Part shown: piece by piece, positions 24,722 to 33,970 of the stretch | Layout: each line of letters starts with the position of its first letter | Position numbering within the stretch: the stretch's first letter is position 1 | The notes under the pieces: generated by a model | The model's input: the letters and a program-made list of their open reading frames with translations, nothing else | Told to the model about the DNA's origin: nothing | The model's database searches: none | Source of the DNA: an uncultured Eubacterium sp. | Lineage (GTDB): Bacteria > Bacillota > Clostridia > Lachnospirales > Lachnospiraceae | Direction: 5' to 3' | DNA length: 64,000 bases | Assembly: GCA_910577225.1 (NCBI GenBank) | Contig: CAJTMV010000002.1 | Coordinates: forward strand, 124,001 to 188,000 | Made by a program: the position numbers and the translations under genes

Positions 24722-26362
24722 ATGATTAGTGCAAACAATGTGACGTTAAGAGTGGGCAAAAAAGCTCTGTTTGAAGATGTCAACATCAAATTTACCGAGG
24801 GTAACTGTTACGGACTGATCGGTGCAAATGGCGCTGGAAAATCTACTTTTTTAAAGATCCTGTCCGGAGAGCTGGATCCGACAAACGGCAGCATCGCCAT
24901 TACGAGCGGACAACGGTTATCTTTCCTAAAGCAGGATCACTTCCAGTATGACACGTTTACGGTTCTGGATACCGTTATTATGGGCAACCAGAGACTCTAT
25001 GACATTATGAAAGAAAAAGACGCCATTTATGCAAAAGAGGATTTTACGGACGAAGACGGTATTCGTGCCAGCGAACTGGAAGCCGAATTTGCGGAAATGG
25101 ACGGATGGAACGCGGAAGCTGACGCTGCCACGCTGCTAAACGGACTCGGCATCGCGACCGAAGAACACGACGTTATCATGCAAAACCTCCCGGGTTCTTT
25201 AAAAGTCAAAGTATTGCTGGCACAGGCTTTGTTTGGCAATCCGGACATTTTGCTCTTAGACGAGCCAACCAACCATCTGGACCTGGACGCGATCGCCTGG
25301 CTGGAAGAATTTCTGATTAACTTTGAAAATACCGTAATCGTCGTATCGCACGACCGTTATTTTCTGAATAAAGTCTGTACGCATACCGCCGATATCGATT
25401 ATGGCAAAATCCAGCTCTATGCCGGAAATTACGATTTCTGGTACGAGTCCAGCCAGCTTCTGATCAAACAGATGAAGGAAGCAAATAAGAAAAAAGAAGA
25501 AAAAATCAAAGAGCTGCAGGAGTTTATTTCGCGTTTCTCTGCAAACGCTTCCAAATCCAAACAGGCGACATCCAGAAAACGCGCGCTGGAAAAAATACAG
25601 CTCGATGAAATCAAGCCTTCCAGCCGTAAATACCCGTATATCGATTTTCGTCCAAACCGCGACATCGGTAACGAAGTATTGACCGTGGAAGACATCAGCA
25701 AGACGATCGACGGCGAAAAAGTGCTGGATCACGTTTCTTTTGTCATGGGGCATGACGATAAGATCGCGTTTGTCGGCAGCAACGAACTGTCCAAATCCAC
25801 GCTGTTTAAAATCCTTGCCGGAGAAATGGAACCGGACGAAGGCAATTATAAATGGGGCGTTACGACAAGCCAGTCTTATTTTCCAAAAGATAATACGGAA
25901 ATCTTTGACACCGATCTGTCCATTACCGAATGGCTGACGCAGTTTTCCGAGATCAAGGACGCCACTTATGTACGCGGCTTTCTCGGACGAATGCTGTTCG
26001 CGGGAGAAGACGGCGTCAAGAAAATGAAAGTGTTATCCGGCGGTGAAAAAGTGCGTGTGCTGCTCTCCCGCATGATGATTGAAGGATCAAACGTACTTAT
26101 TTTTGACGAACCGACCGATCATCTTGATATGGAAGCAATTACCGCGCTGAATAACGGCATGATCAAATTTCCAGGTACGATTTTATTCGCCTGCCGCGAC
26201 CATCAGGTCGTACAGACGACTGCAAACCGAATCATTGAATTTTTACCAGACGGGACCATCGTAGATAAGGTGACGACTTACGACGAATATCTCGAAAGTG
26301 ATGAAATGGCAAGAAAACGTCAGGTATATTCCATGTCAGAAAGCGATGCCGCCGACAATTAA
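24722..26362 (+). CDS. ABC-F ATPase with one degenerate ATP site
   Basis: A 546-residue soluble protein with two nucleotide-binding domains joined by a charged linker (KKKEEKIKELQEF), the plan of ABC-F translation factors; it resembles the YbiT/YkpA type. The first domain is canonical in Walker A (GANGAGKST, residues 34-42), Walker B with LLLDEPTNHLD, and VSHDR, but its signature reads LPGSLKV (156-162) instead of LSGGQ. The second has an intact signature (LSGGEKV, about 438) but a broken Walker A (GSNELSKST, 352-360), DEPTDHLD, and Arg in place of the switch His (ACRDH, 490-494). Every loss falls on one composite site. Start ATG at 24722 follows GAGGA by 7 bp. It probably acts on the ribosome; whether it gives antibiotic resistance cannot be told. 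Confidence 0.9.
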   Translation: MISANNVTLRVGKKALFEDVNIKFTEGNCYGLIGANGAGKSTFLKILSGELDPTNGSIAITSGQRLSFLKQDHFQYDTFTVLDTVIMGNQRLYDIMKEKDAIYAKEDFTDEDGIRASELEAEFAEMDGWNAEADAATLLNGLGIATEEHDVIMQNLPGSLKVKVLLAQALFGNPDILLLDEPTNHLDLDAIAWLEEFLINFENTVIVVSHDRYFLNKVCTHTADIDYGKIQLYAGNYDFWYESSQLLIKQMKEANKKKEEKIKELQEFISRFSANASKSKQATSRKRALEKIQLDEIKPSSRKYPYIDFRPNRDIGNEVLTVEDISKTIDGEKVLDHVSFVMGHDDKIAFVGSNELSKSTLFKILAGEMEPDEGNYKWGVTTSQSYFPKDNTEIFDTDLSITEWLTQFSEIKDATYVRGFLGRMLFAGEDGVKKMKVLSGGEKVRVLLSRMMIEGSNVLIFDEPTDHLDMEAITALNNGMIKFPGTILFACRDHQVVQTTANRIIEFLPDGTIVDKVTTYDEYLESDEMARKRQVYSMSESDAADN

Positions 26363-26395
26363 AGCCGCCTGATCTGCCAGAACGGAGAAGCTCTT

Positions 26396-27274
26396 ATGCA
26401 TTTTGTAAAAGCAAAAGGAATTCTCTCGCCAGCGAACGGGATGAATTTGTACCGCGGCTGTTCCCATGGCTGTATCTACTGCGATTCCAGAAGCAGCTGC
26501 TATCATATGGATCATGCATTTGAAGATATTGAAGTAAAAGAAAACGCTATCGACTTATTCGAATACGCACTAAGGCACAAGCGGAAAAAGTGCATGATCG
26601 GCACGGGTTCCATGTCAGACCCCTATCTTCCTTTGGAAATGGAGCTTGGATACGTAAGAAAAGCGTTGTCTCTGGCCGACCGGTATGGATTTGGATTTAC
26701 GGTCATCACGAAATCCGACCGCATCCTGAGAGATCTCGATCTGCTGCAAACTATCAGCCGCAAGACAAAATGTGTGGTACAAATGACGCTGACGACGTAT
26801 GATGAAAATCTGTGTAAAAAAATAGAGCCAAATGTCAGCACGACACAGCAGCGCTTCGCGGCACTCAGACAACTACACGCCGCTGGAATACCTACGGTTG
26901 TGTGGCTGTCTCCGATTCTGCCGTTCCTTAACGATACCGAGGACAATATCCGCGGAATCCTTACTATGTGCATCGAAGCACACGTTTACGGAATTATCTG
27001 TTTTGGCATGGGAATGACGCTGCGGGAAGGAAATCGGGAATATTTTTATACACAGACAGACCGTCTCTTTCCGGATTTACATTTGAGAGAACGATATGCA
27101 CAGACCTACGCAAACCAGTATATCATCAATAGTCCGCACAGCCGCCGTCTGATGCAGATCTTTGAGACGATCTGCCATAAACATGGAATTGTAACTGATA
27201 TTCATCAGATTTTCCATTATTTAAATGACTTTGAAGACAAGACGAGCGGAACGCAGCTGAGTCTTTGGGATTAA
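26396..27274 (+). CDS. Radical SAM protein, spore photoproduct lyase-like
   Basis: A 292-residue radical SAM enzyme. The [4Fe-4S] cysteines are in YRGCSHGCIYCDSRS (C-x3-C-x2-C), followed by the TIM-barrel pattern IGTGSMSDPYLPLE, FTVITKSDRILRDLDLL and VWLSPILPFLND. This is the SplB/Rv2578c-type group, many of whose members have no known substrate. The C-terminal conserved cysteine of true spore photoproduct lyases is not evident, so a DNA-repair role is not assured. It follows the ABC-F gene by 33 bp with GGAGA before the start, so it is probably co-transcribed. Confidence 0.88.
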   Translation: MHFVKAKGILSPANGMNLYRGCSHGCIYCDSRSSCYHMDHAFEDIEVKENAIDLFEYALRHKRKKCMIGTGSMSDPYLPLEMELGYVRKALSLADRYGFGFTVITKSDRILRDLDLLQTISRKTKCVVQMTLTTYDENLCKKIEPNVSTTQQRFAALRQLHAAGIPTVVWLSPILPFLNDTEDNIRGILTMCIEAHVYGIICFGMGMTLREGNREYFYTQTDRLFPDLHLRERYAQTYANQYIINSPHSRRLMQIFETICHKHGIVTDIHQIFHYLNDFEDKTSGTQLSLWD

Positions 27275-27296
27275 ACCCACTGCTAAAAACATTCAG

Positions 27297-27340
27297 AAAA
27301 AGCCTGAAAATCTGCATAAGCGGTAGATTTTCAGGCTTTT
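27297..27340. terminator. Strong bidirectional terminator
   Basis: AAAAGCCTGAAAATCT (from 27298) pairs with AGATTTTCAGGCTTTT (27325-27340), a 16-bp perfect stem with an 11-nt loop and T or A runs on both ends. It serves the radical SAM gene and the convergent reductase gene. Confidence 0.9.
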
Positions 27341-27342
27341 AG

Positions 27343-27417
27343 AAATTTTAGTTCAGCAAATTTTAGTTCAGCAAATTTTAGTTCAGCAAATTTTAGTTCG
27401 GCAAATTTCTAATCAGC
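27343..27417. repeat. 15-bp tandem repeat, five units
   Basis: Five head-to-tail units of AAATTTTAGTTCAGC: three perfect copies, one with a single change, and a fifth with three changes. A further partial unit runs into the stop codon of the reductase at 27422. The array fills the gap between that stop codon and the terminator. A variable-number tandem repeat is the simplest reading. Confidence 0.9.
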
Positions 27418-27421
27418 AAAT

Positions 27422-29428
27422 TTACAGGTCGTTTGCTGTATGATATCCGCTCCGTACTGCAGCCGCAATATCTGCCGTGCGTTCTCCGGAGCAGTCTCCG
27501 ATCCATGTACATGGCACATGAATGCCGCTTTCCTCAAATACATTCTTCTTCGAACCCAGCGCGTTTACAATCGTATCTGCGCAAATAGTAATTTCCGTAT
27601 CATCCGTCGTATGCGTTGCATAGATTACATTGTCCCGAATTTCGTGTACCTTTGTATTGACATGCTCCGTAACGCCGTGTTCTTTAAAGTCTTTCGTAAT
27701 CAGCGGCATCACTGTCGCGGACTCTCCCGCTGCGATCTTATCCATCATTTCCACGATGATTACGCTGTGTCCCTTTGCCGCCAGATATTCCGCTGTCTCT
27801 GTTCCTACCAGGCCGCCGCCCAAAACGGCGCATGTACCGGAAACTTCCGCGCCTTTTAAAACGTCCCATGCCGATACCACATGAGAATTTTCCACCGGCA
27901 TCGGCAGCTCCATATTATGAGCGCCTACTGCGATTATTACAGCGTCGTAAGTGTTTAGCTCTGCGGCATCCGGTATCGTATTGCAGCGCAGGTCTACATG
28001 AAGCGTCGGCAGTATTTTTTCATAATAAGTGACTGCGCGCAGTATTTCGCTCTTTCTTGGCGGAGCTGCCGCCAGATGAATCTGACCCCCGATCTGCGCT
28101 TCTTTTTCAAACAGAGTCACTTTGTGCCCGCGCTTTGCGGCAACACGCGCAGCTTCAAGACCTGCGATACCTGCGCCGACAATCGCTACCTTTTTTACCG
28201 TATCCGCATCTTTGATACAGATCGTCGTTTCATCCCCATTCTCCGCATTGAGTACACAGGAGATATACCGGCGGTTTTGAATCGCATCCACACACCCTTT
28301 ATTGCAGTTGAGACATTCACGAATACATTCGTCTCTGGCAGTCTTTGCAGCGATATCCGGATCTGTCAGCAGCGATCTGCCATATCCGATCATATCTGCC
28401 TCTCCGTTTTGAAGAATCTGCTCGCCAGCTTCCACGGTAACGACCCTTCCGACCGTTGCTACCGGAACGGACACTGCCTGTCTGACGCGTTTTGCGGCAT
28501 GCAGCGTCCAGTTGTATGGCACATCGCCCATCGGTGGAATCGTATCGCCCATATTCCCGGTATGATTGGCCTGCGCTACCTGAATCATATCCACGCCTGC
28601 GTGTTCCAGCAGCTTTGCAAATGCGACGGCCTCGTCTGCTTCCAGTCCCCCTTTGCCGCGCAAAGAACCATCCGGATTCACAGTAATAATCGGCAGCTTG
28701 TACTCCACCATCATCGAAGGCGCAGCCTCTTTGATCGCTAAAACGACCTCTATCGCATATCTGGTCCGATTTTCCAGAGTACCGCCGTATTCGTCCGTCC
28801 GATGATTCAGCAGTCTGGAACACATCGAGCCAAGCAATCGGTCGCCGTGAACCTCAATGGCATCCACACCCGCCCGCTGCGCTCTTGCCGCACATCGCGC
28901 AATACTTTCCCGAATCTGTCCCAGCTGTTCCAAAGACGCTTCATCCACAAAATGCTGCATCTGATAGCGGAGCATGGCATAGGCGTCTTTCGTTGCCTTT
29001 TCCGCCTGTCCGGTCAGCTGTCCGCTCTCTTCCCCGTTACCTGCTGCCTGCGCCTTTGCTGCCTCCGCACGCAGTCTGCCTGCCTCCATAATCAGACGTC
29101 CGACTCCCTGCACATCGTACTCCGGATGGAACAGCTGCAAGGCCAGTTTACAGTCGTATGCATGCAGCGCATCGGCAAGCTTTTGAAATGCCGGAATCTG
29201 ACTGTCATCATAAAGCATCGGCGTTGGAGAAGCTGTACGAACCGGCGCCACGTCGCCAATCACCACATAAGAAACGCCTCCTTTTGCAAGTCTTTCATAA
29301 AATCCAAGACTACGTGCGCCGATGGAACCATCGCGCTCCTCGTATCCGGTCGTCAGCGGCGGAAACATAATTCTGTTTTTTAACGTCAGATTGCCTACTC
29401 TGATCGGTTCCAGTATTTTTTTACCCAT
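27422..29428 (-). CDS. OYE-like flavin oxidoreductase with FeS cluster (2-enoate reductase type)
   Basis: A 668-residue fusion. The FMN-binding old-yellow-enzyme barrel occupies residues 1-370 (IRVGNLTLKNRIMFPPLTTGYEE at the start, VDAIEVHGDRLLGSMCSRLLNHRTDEYGG as the active-site segment). A [4Fe-4S] motif CLNCNKGC...C follows, then an FAD/NAD disulfide-reductase-like module (VAIVGAGIAGLEAARVAAKRGH and CAVLGGGLVGTETAEYLAAKGH). The layout matches 2-enoate reductase, dienoyl-CoA reductase and bile-acid BaiCD/BaiH. The usual HGAHGYL sequence is altered to HGDRLLG, so the catalytic pocket differs. A 35-residue Ala/Glu-rich insert near residues 125-160 is not typical. GGAGGG precedes the start. 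Substrate unknown. Confidence 0.88.
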   Translation of the reverse strand: MGKKILEPIRVGNLTLKNRIMFPPLTTGYEERDGSIGARSLGFYERLAKGGVSYVVIGDVAPVRTASPTPMLYDDSQIPAFQKLADALHAYDCKLALQLFHPEYDVQGVGRLIMEAGRLRAEAAKAQAAGNGEESGQLTGQAEKATKDAYAMLRYQMQHFVDEASLEQLGQIRESIARCAARAQRAGVDAIEVHGDRLLGSMCSRLLNHRTDEYGGTLENRTRYAIEVVLAIKEAAPSMMVEYKLPIITVNPDGSLRGKGGLEADEAVAFAKLLEHAGVDMIQVAQANHTGNMGDTIPPMGDVPYNWTLHAAKRVRQAVSVPVATVGRVVTVEAGEQILQNGEADMIGYGRSLLTDPDIAAKTARDECIRECLNCNKGCVDAIQNRRYISCVLNAENGDETTICIKDADTVKKVAIVGAGIAGLEAARVAAKRGHKVTLFEKEAQIGGQIHLAAAPPRKSEILRAVTYYEKILPTLHVDLRCNTIPDAAELNTYDAVIIAVGAHNMELPMPVENSHVVSAWDVLKGAEVSGTCAVLGGGLVGTETAEYLAAKGHSVIIVEMMDKIAAGESATVMPLITKDFKEHGVTEHVNTKVHEIRDNVIYATHTTDDTEITICADTIVNALGSKKNVFEESGIHVPCTWIGDCSGERTADIAAAVRSGYHTANDL

Positions 29429-29464
29429 AAGTATAATACCCTCCTCTTTCTCTCAAATCATCTG

Positions 29465-31381
29465 CTATAAATTTTTTACGGCTGTGTACGCGCCCGTAAT
29501 CGCATCCTTCAGATTTCCTACCTTGTCGCAGTCGCCTATCAGTACAGCTTTTTTGTGAATCACCGGAACCGGCGTATAGCCGACCGCAAAAACAAGCGTA
29601 TCTGCATCGAAGATCGTATGCTCCACCCCATCCTTCTGATACGTGATCGTTGTCTCATCCACGTTTGTAACGATGCCGTTTAATACAAGATTTACCCCTT
29701 TTCTCATCAGCCGCTGCGTCAGCGCACTCTTCGCAGGGCCGCCTTCTCCTGCCATAAGCGTATCCGTCATTTCGATTACCGTTACCTCACGGTTCGCCGG
29801 AAAACGATCGTCGATCAGCGGCGCAAGATAATCCGCCGTCTCGCAGCCCACAGAGCCGCCTCCCAAAATGACGACTTTTCTTCCCGGAAATCCCTTTCCG
29901 GATAAAATATCGTCTGCTGTCATTGTCTGCTTAAAGCATGCAAACGCTTCGATCTGCTTTGGCTTTGCGCCGGTCGTACAAATCGCCTGATAATCGGAAA
30001 AATCAGAAGAAAGCATGGCAGGAGTCACTTCACAGTTGCATCGTACTTCCACGCCTGCCTGACGCAGCCGGCCCGCCATATACTTTATCACCTTGCACAG
30101 CTCCTGCTTTCCAATCGGAACAGCCGCCAGCCGCAACAGTCCGCCCAGCTCCGCTTCCTTTTCGCAGAGGACGACTTCATGACCGCGCATCTTTGCCACA
30201 TATGCCGCCTCCATACCGGCCGGCCCGCCGCCGATGACCAGCACTTTTTTCTTCTCATCTGCGGGCGGTATCGTATCCGACTGCACCGATGGATTGACGG
30301 TACAGGAAATCGGTTTGCCAAACATAATTCCTGTCAGACACCGCCCGCATCCAATACATGGCCGGATGTCGTCCGTCCTGCCGGCAGCCGCTTTATTGGC
30401 AAATTCACTGTCACACAGGTTTGGTCTGCCAATCATACAAATATCGGTCTTTCCATTTGCAATCAGTTCCTCTGCAATCCACGGCTCGTTAATACGTGCC
30501 ACCGTGGAAACCGGAATATGAAGTTGTCTGCGGATTTCCTGCGCCGCATGTGCATGGGGCGCAGGCGACGTGCCCGGCGCCGGCATGGAACTGCCGCGTT
30601 TGATCGTATTGCCTCCGGATACGTGAATAAAATCCACGCCGGCTGCTTCTAACTGTTTTGACACATAAATCATATCGTTTAACGTCAGTCCTCCGTCACT
30701 GTATTCATCTCCGGATATTCGGACATCGATGATAAAGTCTTCTCCACACTGCTTACGAACCTCGGCTATGACCTCCAGCGTCAGACGCAGCCGCGCATCA
30801 AGATCTCCTCCGTATTCGTCGGTACGCTTATTGTAAAGAGGCGTCAGAAAACCGCCCAGCAGTCCGTGCGCATGCGCCGCCTGAATCTCCACACCGTCGC
30901 CGCCTGCCTGCTGAAAGCGGTTTGCCGCTTCTCCAAACTGTCTTACAATCGTATGCAGCTCTTCCACCGTTACGGCACGCGGCGCGGCTTTGGCATAATA
31001 AGGTCCGACATTGGACGGCGCGATCAGCTGCGGCGTTCCAGGCAGCGGAAATGCCATATACGCCGGATGAAACAGCTGGGATAGTATTTTCGTATCGTAC
31101 CTGTGAACGGCGTCGACCAGCTTTTTCCATCCCGGAATGTAGGTGTCGTTATAAATCGACATATCGCCGGGAAGATATGTATAAACCGGCTCCACGGTCG
31201 TTACCTCCGTAACAATCAGGCCGACGCCGCCTTTTGCCCGGTTGGAATAGTGTTCGATCAAAGCGTCTGTTACATAACCTTTGTCCGCCAGGTTCGTGGA
31301 CAGAGGCGGCATAAAGATACGGTTTTTTACCGTCGTTTTCCCTATCTGAATCGGAGAAAACAAATGTGGATACTGCTGCAT
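29465..31381 (-). CDS. OYE-like flavin oxidoreductase with FeS cluster, paralogue
   Basis: A 638-residue protein with the same three modules as its downstream neighbour: OYE barrel (IQIGKTTVKNRIFMPPLST, EIQAAHAHGLLGGFLTPLYNKRTDEYGG), cluster cysteines in CIGCGRC...PISC, and two dinucleotide-binding folds (VLVIGGGPAGMEAAYVAKMRGH, VVILGGGSVGCETADYLAP). The active-site segment AAHAHGLLGGFL is closer to the family consensus than in the neighbour. GGAGAATTTTT precedes the ATG, and 36 bp separate the two genes, so they form an operon. BaiCD/BaiH-type pairs are similar in layout, but no other bile-acid genes are present. The substrate could be any alpha,beta-unsaturated acid, ester or nitro compound. 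Confidence 0.9.
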   Translation of the reverse strand: MQQYPHLFSPIQIGKTTVKNRIFMPPLSTNLADKGYVTDALIEHYSNRAKGGVGLIVTEVTTVEPVYTYLPGDMSIYNDTYIPGWKKLVDAVHRYDTKILSQLFHPAYMAFPLPGTPQLIAPSNVGPYYAKAAPRAVTVEELHTIVRQFGEAANRFQQAGGDGVEIQAAHAHGLLGGFLTPLYNKRTDEYGGDLDARLRLTLEVIAEVRKQCGEDFIIDVRISGDEYSDGGLTLNDMIYVSKQLEAAGVDFIHVSGGNTIKRGSSMPAPGTSPAPHAHAAQEIRRQLHIPVSTVARINEPWIAEELIANGKTDICMIGRPNLCDSEFANKAAAGRTDDIRPCIGCGRCLTGIMFGKPISCTVNPSVQSDTIPPADEKKKVLVIGGGPAGMEAAYVAKMRGHEVVLCEKEAELGGLLRLAAVPIGKQELCKVIKYMAGRLRQAGVEVRCNCEVTPAMLSSDFSDYQAICTTGAKPKQIEAFACFKQTMTADDILSGKGFPGRKVVILGGGSVGCETADYLAPLIDDRFPANREVTVIEMTDTLMAGEGGPAKSALTQRLMRKGVNLVLNGIVTNVDETTITYQKDGVEHTIFDADTLVFAVGYTPVPVIHKKAVLIGDCDKVGNLKDAITGAYTAVKNL

Positions 31382-31694
31382 AAAAATTCTCCTTTCGCCT
31401 GAACTGTTACATCATATGATACTCATTATACGGGATTCCTGCAGACATTAATTATCAAAAATTGATCTGATACTATTATTTTTTGATGTACATACACGAT
31501 ATTTGCATTACCACTGCTTCATGCTTTGGCACATCTGCACTTTTTTTCAGAGCTATGCCACAGAAATTGCAGTATAACCTGGCCAGATCACTGACGCCGT
31601 ACGGATTCAATAACCCTTTACATGACTGACTACATACATTATAATAGTTAATATCAGGAAACAGCTATATCAATCATAAAAGGCGGTGGAAAAT
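31382..31694. other. Divergent intergenic region
   Basis: A 313-bp gap between the reductase operon and a small plus-strand gene. TATAAT on the minus strand at 31425-31430 is a plausible -10 for the reductases, but no good -35 lies 17 bp upstream. The short palindrome ATCAAAAATTGAT near 31457 could be a regulator site. Nothing else is recognisable. Confidence 0.4.
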
Positions 31695-31901
31695 ATGGCG
31701 GTAATGAAAGAAATGAACAATGGTGAAATTATACAAAAGGGATTAGAAGATTTTAAAAACATTCAGGATTACATGTTACTGGCTAAAAAAGAAAATGCCA
31801 CTGAAACATATGCCAAATTGCAAATACAGTATATTTCTCTGAAGGCACTGCTTAACAGTTTGGGTGTAAACATGTCAGAAATTGACAGAATCAAAGAATA
31901 A
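31695..31901 (+). CDS. Small protein of unknown function
   Basis: A 68-residue highly charged, predicted helical protein (MAVMKEMNNGEIIQKGLEDF...). The start ATG at 31695 has AGGCGGTGG upstream; the frame extends three codons further to a GTG. It has no signal peptide, membrane helix or cysteine motif. The pattern of two amphipathic helices with a short tail (LGVNMSEIDRIKE) suggests a small regulator or adaptor. A terminator follows directly, so it is a single-gene unit. Family not recognised. Confidence 0.6.
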   Translation: MAVMKEMNNGEIIQKGLEDFKNIQDYMLLAKKENATETYAKLQIQYISLKALLNSLGVNMSEIDRIKE

Positions 31902-31918
31902 CGGCCATCTTTTCCAAT

Positions 31919-31943
31919 CCTTTCAGATGACTGATCTGAAAGG
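31919..31943 (+). terminator. Terminator of the small gene
   Basis: CCTTTCAGAT and ATCTGAAAGG form a 10-bp stem with a 5-nt loop, followed by TTCTTT, 18 bp after the stop. Confidence 0.75.
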
Positions 31944-31955
31944 TTCTTTGCAATT

Positions 31956-32015
31956 CCTTACGATCTGACAGGCATGATTTTGTATGGATTCCAATATCAT
32001 CCTGCCATATCGTAA
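31956..32015 (-). terminator. Long imperfect hairpin after the P-type ATPase
   Basis: CCTTACGAT (31956-31964) pairs with ATCGTAAGG (32007-32015), and inner segments CTGACAGG/CCTG and CATGAT/ATCAT extend the stem. It lies 26 bp after the ATPase stop. There is no T run, so termination is uncertain; it may instead stabilise the 3' end. Confidence 0.45.
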
Positions 32016-32040
32016 GGTTTTCAAAGCGTTCTGCAGACAA

Positions 32041-33951
32041 TTACTTTGTATGCAGTGTGCGCATCGAATTTACGATCGCAATGACAGATACTCCTACATC
32101 TGCAAAGACTGCTTCCCACATATTCGCTGCTCCAAAAGCGCCCAGAAGCAGTACAAGCGCTTTCACTCCCAATGCAAATACGATATTTTGCTTTACAATC
32201 CGCATCGTTTTTCTGGAAATGCGCACAATCGCGGCAATTTTTTGAATATCGTCGTCCATCAGCACGATATCCGCCGCTTCGATGGCTGCGTCAGAACCCA
32301 TACTGCCCATGGCGATACCAAGATCTGCTCTTGTCAGTACCGGAGCGTCGTTGATCCCGTCGCCGACAAATGCCAGGCGTTCTTTCTCCGGCTGATTTTT
32401 CAGCAGCTGTTCCACACAGGATACCTTATCTGCCGGAAGCAGCTGCGCATGTATTTCATCGATACCAAGCTCCTGCGCCACGGACTGTGCGGTCTTCTCA
32501 CGATCTCCCGTCAGCATCACACTCTTTTTGACGCCGATCTTTTTCATATCCGAAAGCGCCTGTTTCGCGCCTTCCTTAATCGTATCGGAAATAACAACCG
32601 CGCCAAGAAACTGCCCTTCCTGCGCTACATACACGACGGTCCCGATGCTGTCGTATGGAACATAAGAAATCTGCTCCTTTTGCATCAGCTTTTCATTGCC
32701 AAGCAGCACCTCTTTGCCGTCTACCTGCACACGGACCCCGTACCCGGCAATCTCTTCAGCGCCGGATACCCGCTCCATATCCATTTCTTTGCCATATGCT
32801 TCCCGTAAAGACAAGGCAATCGGATGATTGGAATACCCTTCGCCAAGAGCCGCGGTTTCCAGCAGTTTTTCTTCCGCCGCCTGCCGCTCTGCCTTTGGTT
32901 CCGTTTGGGCCGTATGTTCCGTGTCCGACTGCCGCGGCAATATCCGGGTCACCTGAAACTCGCCTTTTGTCAGCGTGCCCGTCTTGTCAAATACGATTGT
33001 CGTCATCTCTGCGACTGCTTCCAGATAATTGCTGCCTTTTACAAGCACGCCGATTGCAGACGCCGCGCCAATTCCTCCGAAAAATCCAAGCGGCACCGAG
33101 ATAACCAGCGCACACGGACAGGATATTACAAGGAAAATACAGGCTCTTTGCACCCATTGCGCCCATCCGCCGAACAAAAGCGGAGGTATGACCGCCAGTG
33201 CAGCCGCGGCTATCGTTACGACAGGCGTATAATATTTTGCAAAACGTGTAATAAAGTTTTCCACCTTCGCCTTTTTCGAAGAAGCGTTTTCCACCAGCTC
33301 CAAAATCTTAGCCACCGTTGAATCGTCAAATTCCTTCGTAACCCGTACCCGAAGCGTACCGCTGCCATTCACACAGCCGCTGATGATCTCGTCGCCCACG
33401 ACCGCTCTGCGCGGTACGGATTCGCCGGTCAGCGCTGCCGTATCGATCAGCGACTCTCCGTCTGTAACGATACCGTCCAGCGGAATTCTCTCCCCCGGTT
33501 TTATAACTATCGTACTGCCAGGTTCCACATCATCCGGATCTACCTGCACCAGACGCCCATCCTGTTCGATATTCGCATACTCCGGACAAATATCCATCAT
33601 ATCCGCAATCGACTGGCGGGATTTGCCCACCGCATAGCTCTGAAACAGCTCGCCCACCTGATAAAACAGCATTACGGCAACCGCTTCGGAATATTCCTGT
33701 ACGCCGAAAGCGCCAAACGTAGCCAGCATCATAAGAAAATTCTCGTCGAACACCTGCCCGTTTCTGATATTGCGGAATGCTTTGAAAATAATATCATAAC
33801 CAATCACCAGATATGGAACGATATATATTACAAACTGTGTCAGCGCAGACGTCTGATCAAATCTGCCCGTATGCTCGCATACAACCAGCACTGCAAACAG
33901 GATACCTGCAAGGATGATCCGACCAGACATCGTTTTTTGCTTTTTTGTCAT
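32041..33951 (-). CDS. Heavy-metal-translocating P-type ATPase (Zn/Cd/Pb type)
   Basis: A 636-residue P1B ATPase that exports divalent heavy metals across the cytoplasmic membrane. It has two N-terminal helix pairs, the actuator motif TGESVPR, the metal-site CPC in ISCPCALVISVP, the phosphorylation site DKTGTLT, and GDGINDAPVL. It lacks an N-terminal metal-binding domain; that domain is encoded by the small HMA gene directly upstream, 19 bp away. The CPC motif with an ArsR-type repressor in the same operon fits Zn/Cd/Pb efflux better than copper, but the sequence cannot fix the metal. The start has AAGGAG upstream. Confidence 0.94.
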   Translation of the reverse strand: MTKKQKTMSGRIILAGILFAVLVVCEHTGRFDQTSALTQFVIYIVPYLVIGYDIIFKAFRNIRNGQVFDENFLMMLATFGAFGVQEYSEAVAVMLFYQVGELFQSYAVGKSRQSIADMMDICPEYANIEQDGRLVQVDPDDVEPGSTIVIKPGERIPLDGIVTDGESLIDTAALTGESVPRRAVVGDEIISGCVNGSGTLRVRVTKEFDDSTVAKILELVENASSKKAKVENFITRFAKYYTPVVTIAAAALAVIPPLLFGGWAQWVQRACIFLVISCPCALVISVPLGFFGGIGAASAIGVLVKGSNYLEAVAEMTTIVFDKTGTLTKGEFQVTRILPRQSDTEHTAQTEPKAERQAAEEKLLETAALGEGYSNHPIALSLREAYGKEMDMERVSGAEEIAGYGVRVQVDGKEVLLGNEKLMQKEQISYVPYDSIGTVVYVAQEGQFLGAVVISDTIKEGAKQALSDMKKIGVKKSVMLTGDREKTAQSVAQELGIDEIHAQLLPADKVSCVEQLLKNQPEKERLAFVGDGINDAPVLTRADLGIAMGSMGSDAAIEAADIVLMDDDIQKIAAIVRISRKTMRIVKQNIVFALGVKALVLLLGAFGAANMWEAVFADVGVSVIAIVNSMRTLHTK

Positions 33952-33970
33952 CGTTTTGCTCCTTCATGAT

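Noticed and set aside
27343..27417. CRISPR array
   Set aside because: The 15-bp units are contiguous without spacers; likewise the 154-bp duplication has no spacers and no cas genes are present.
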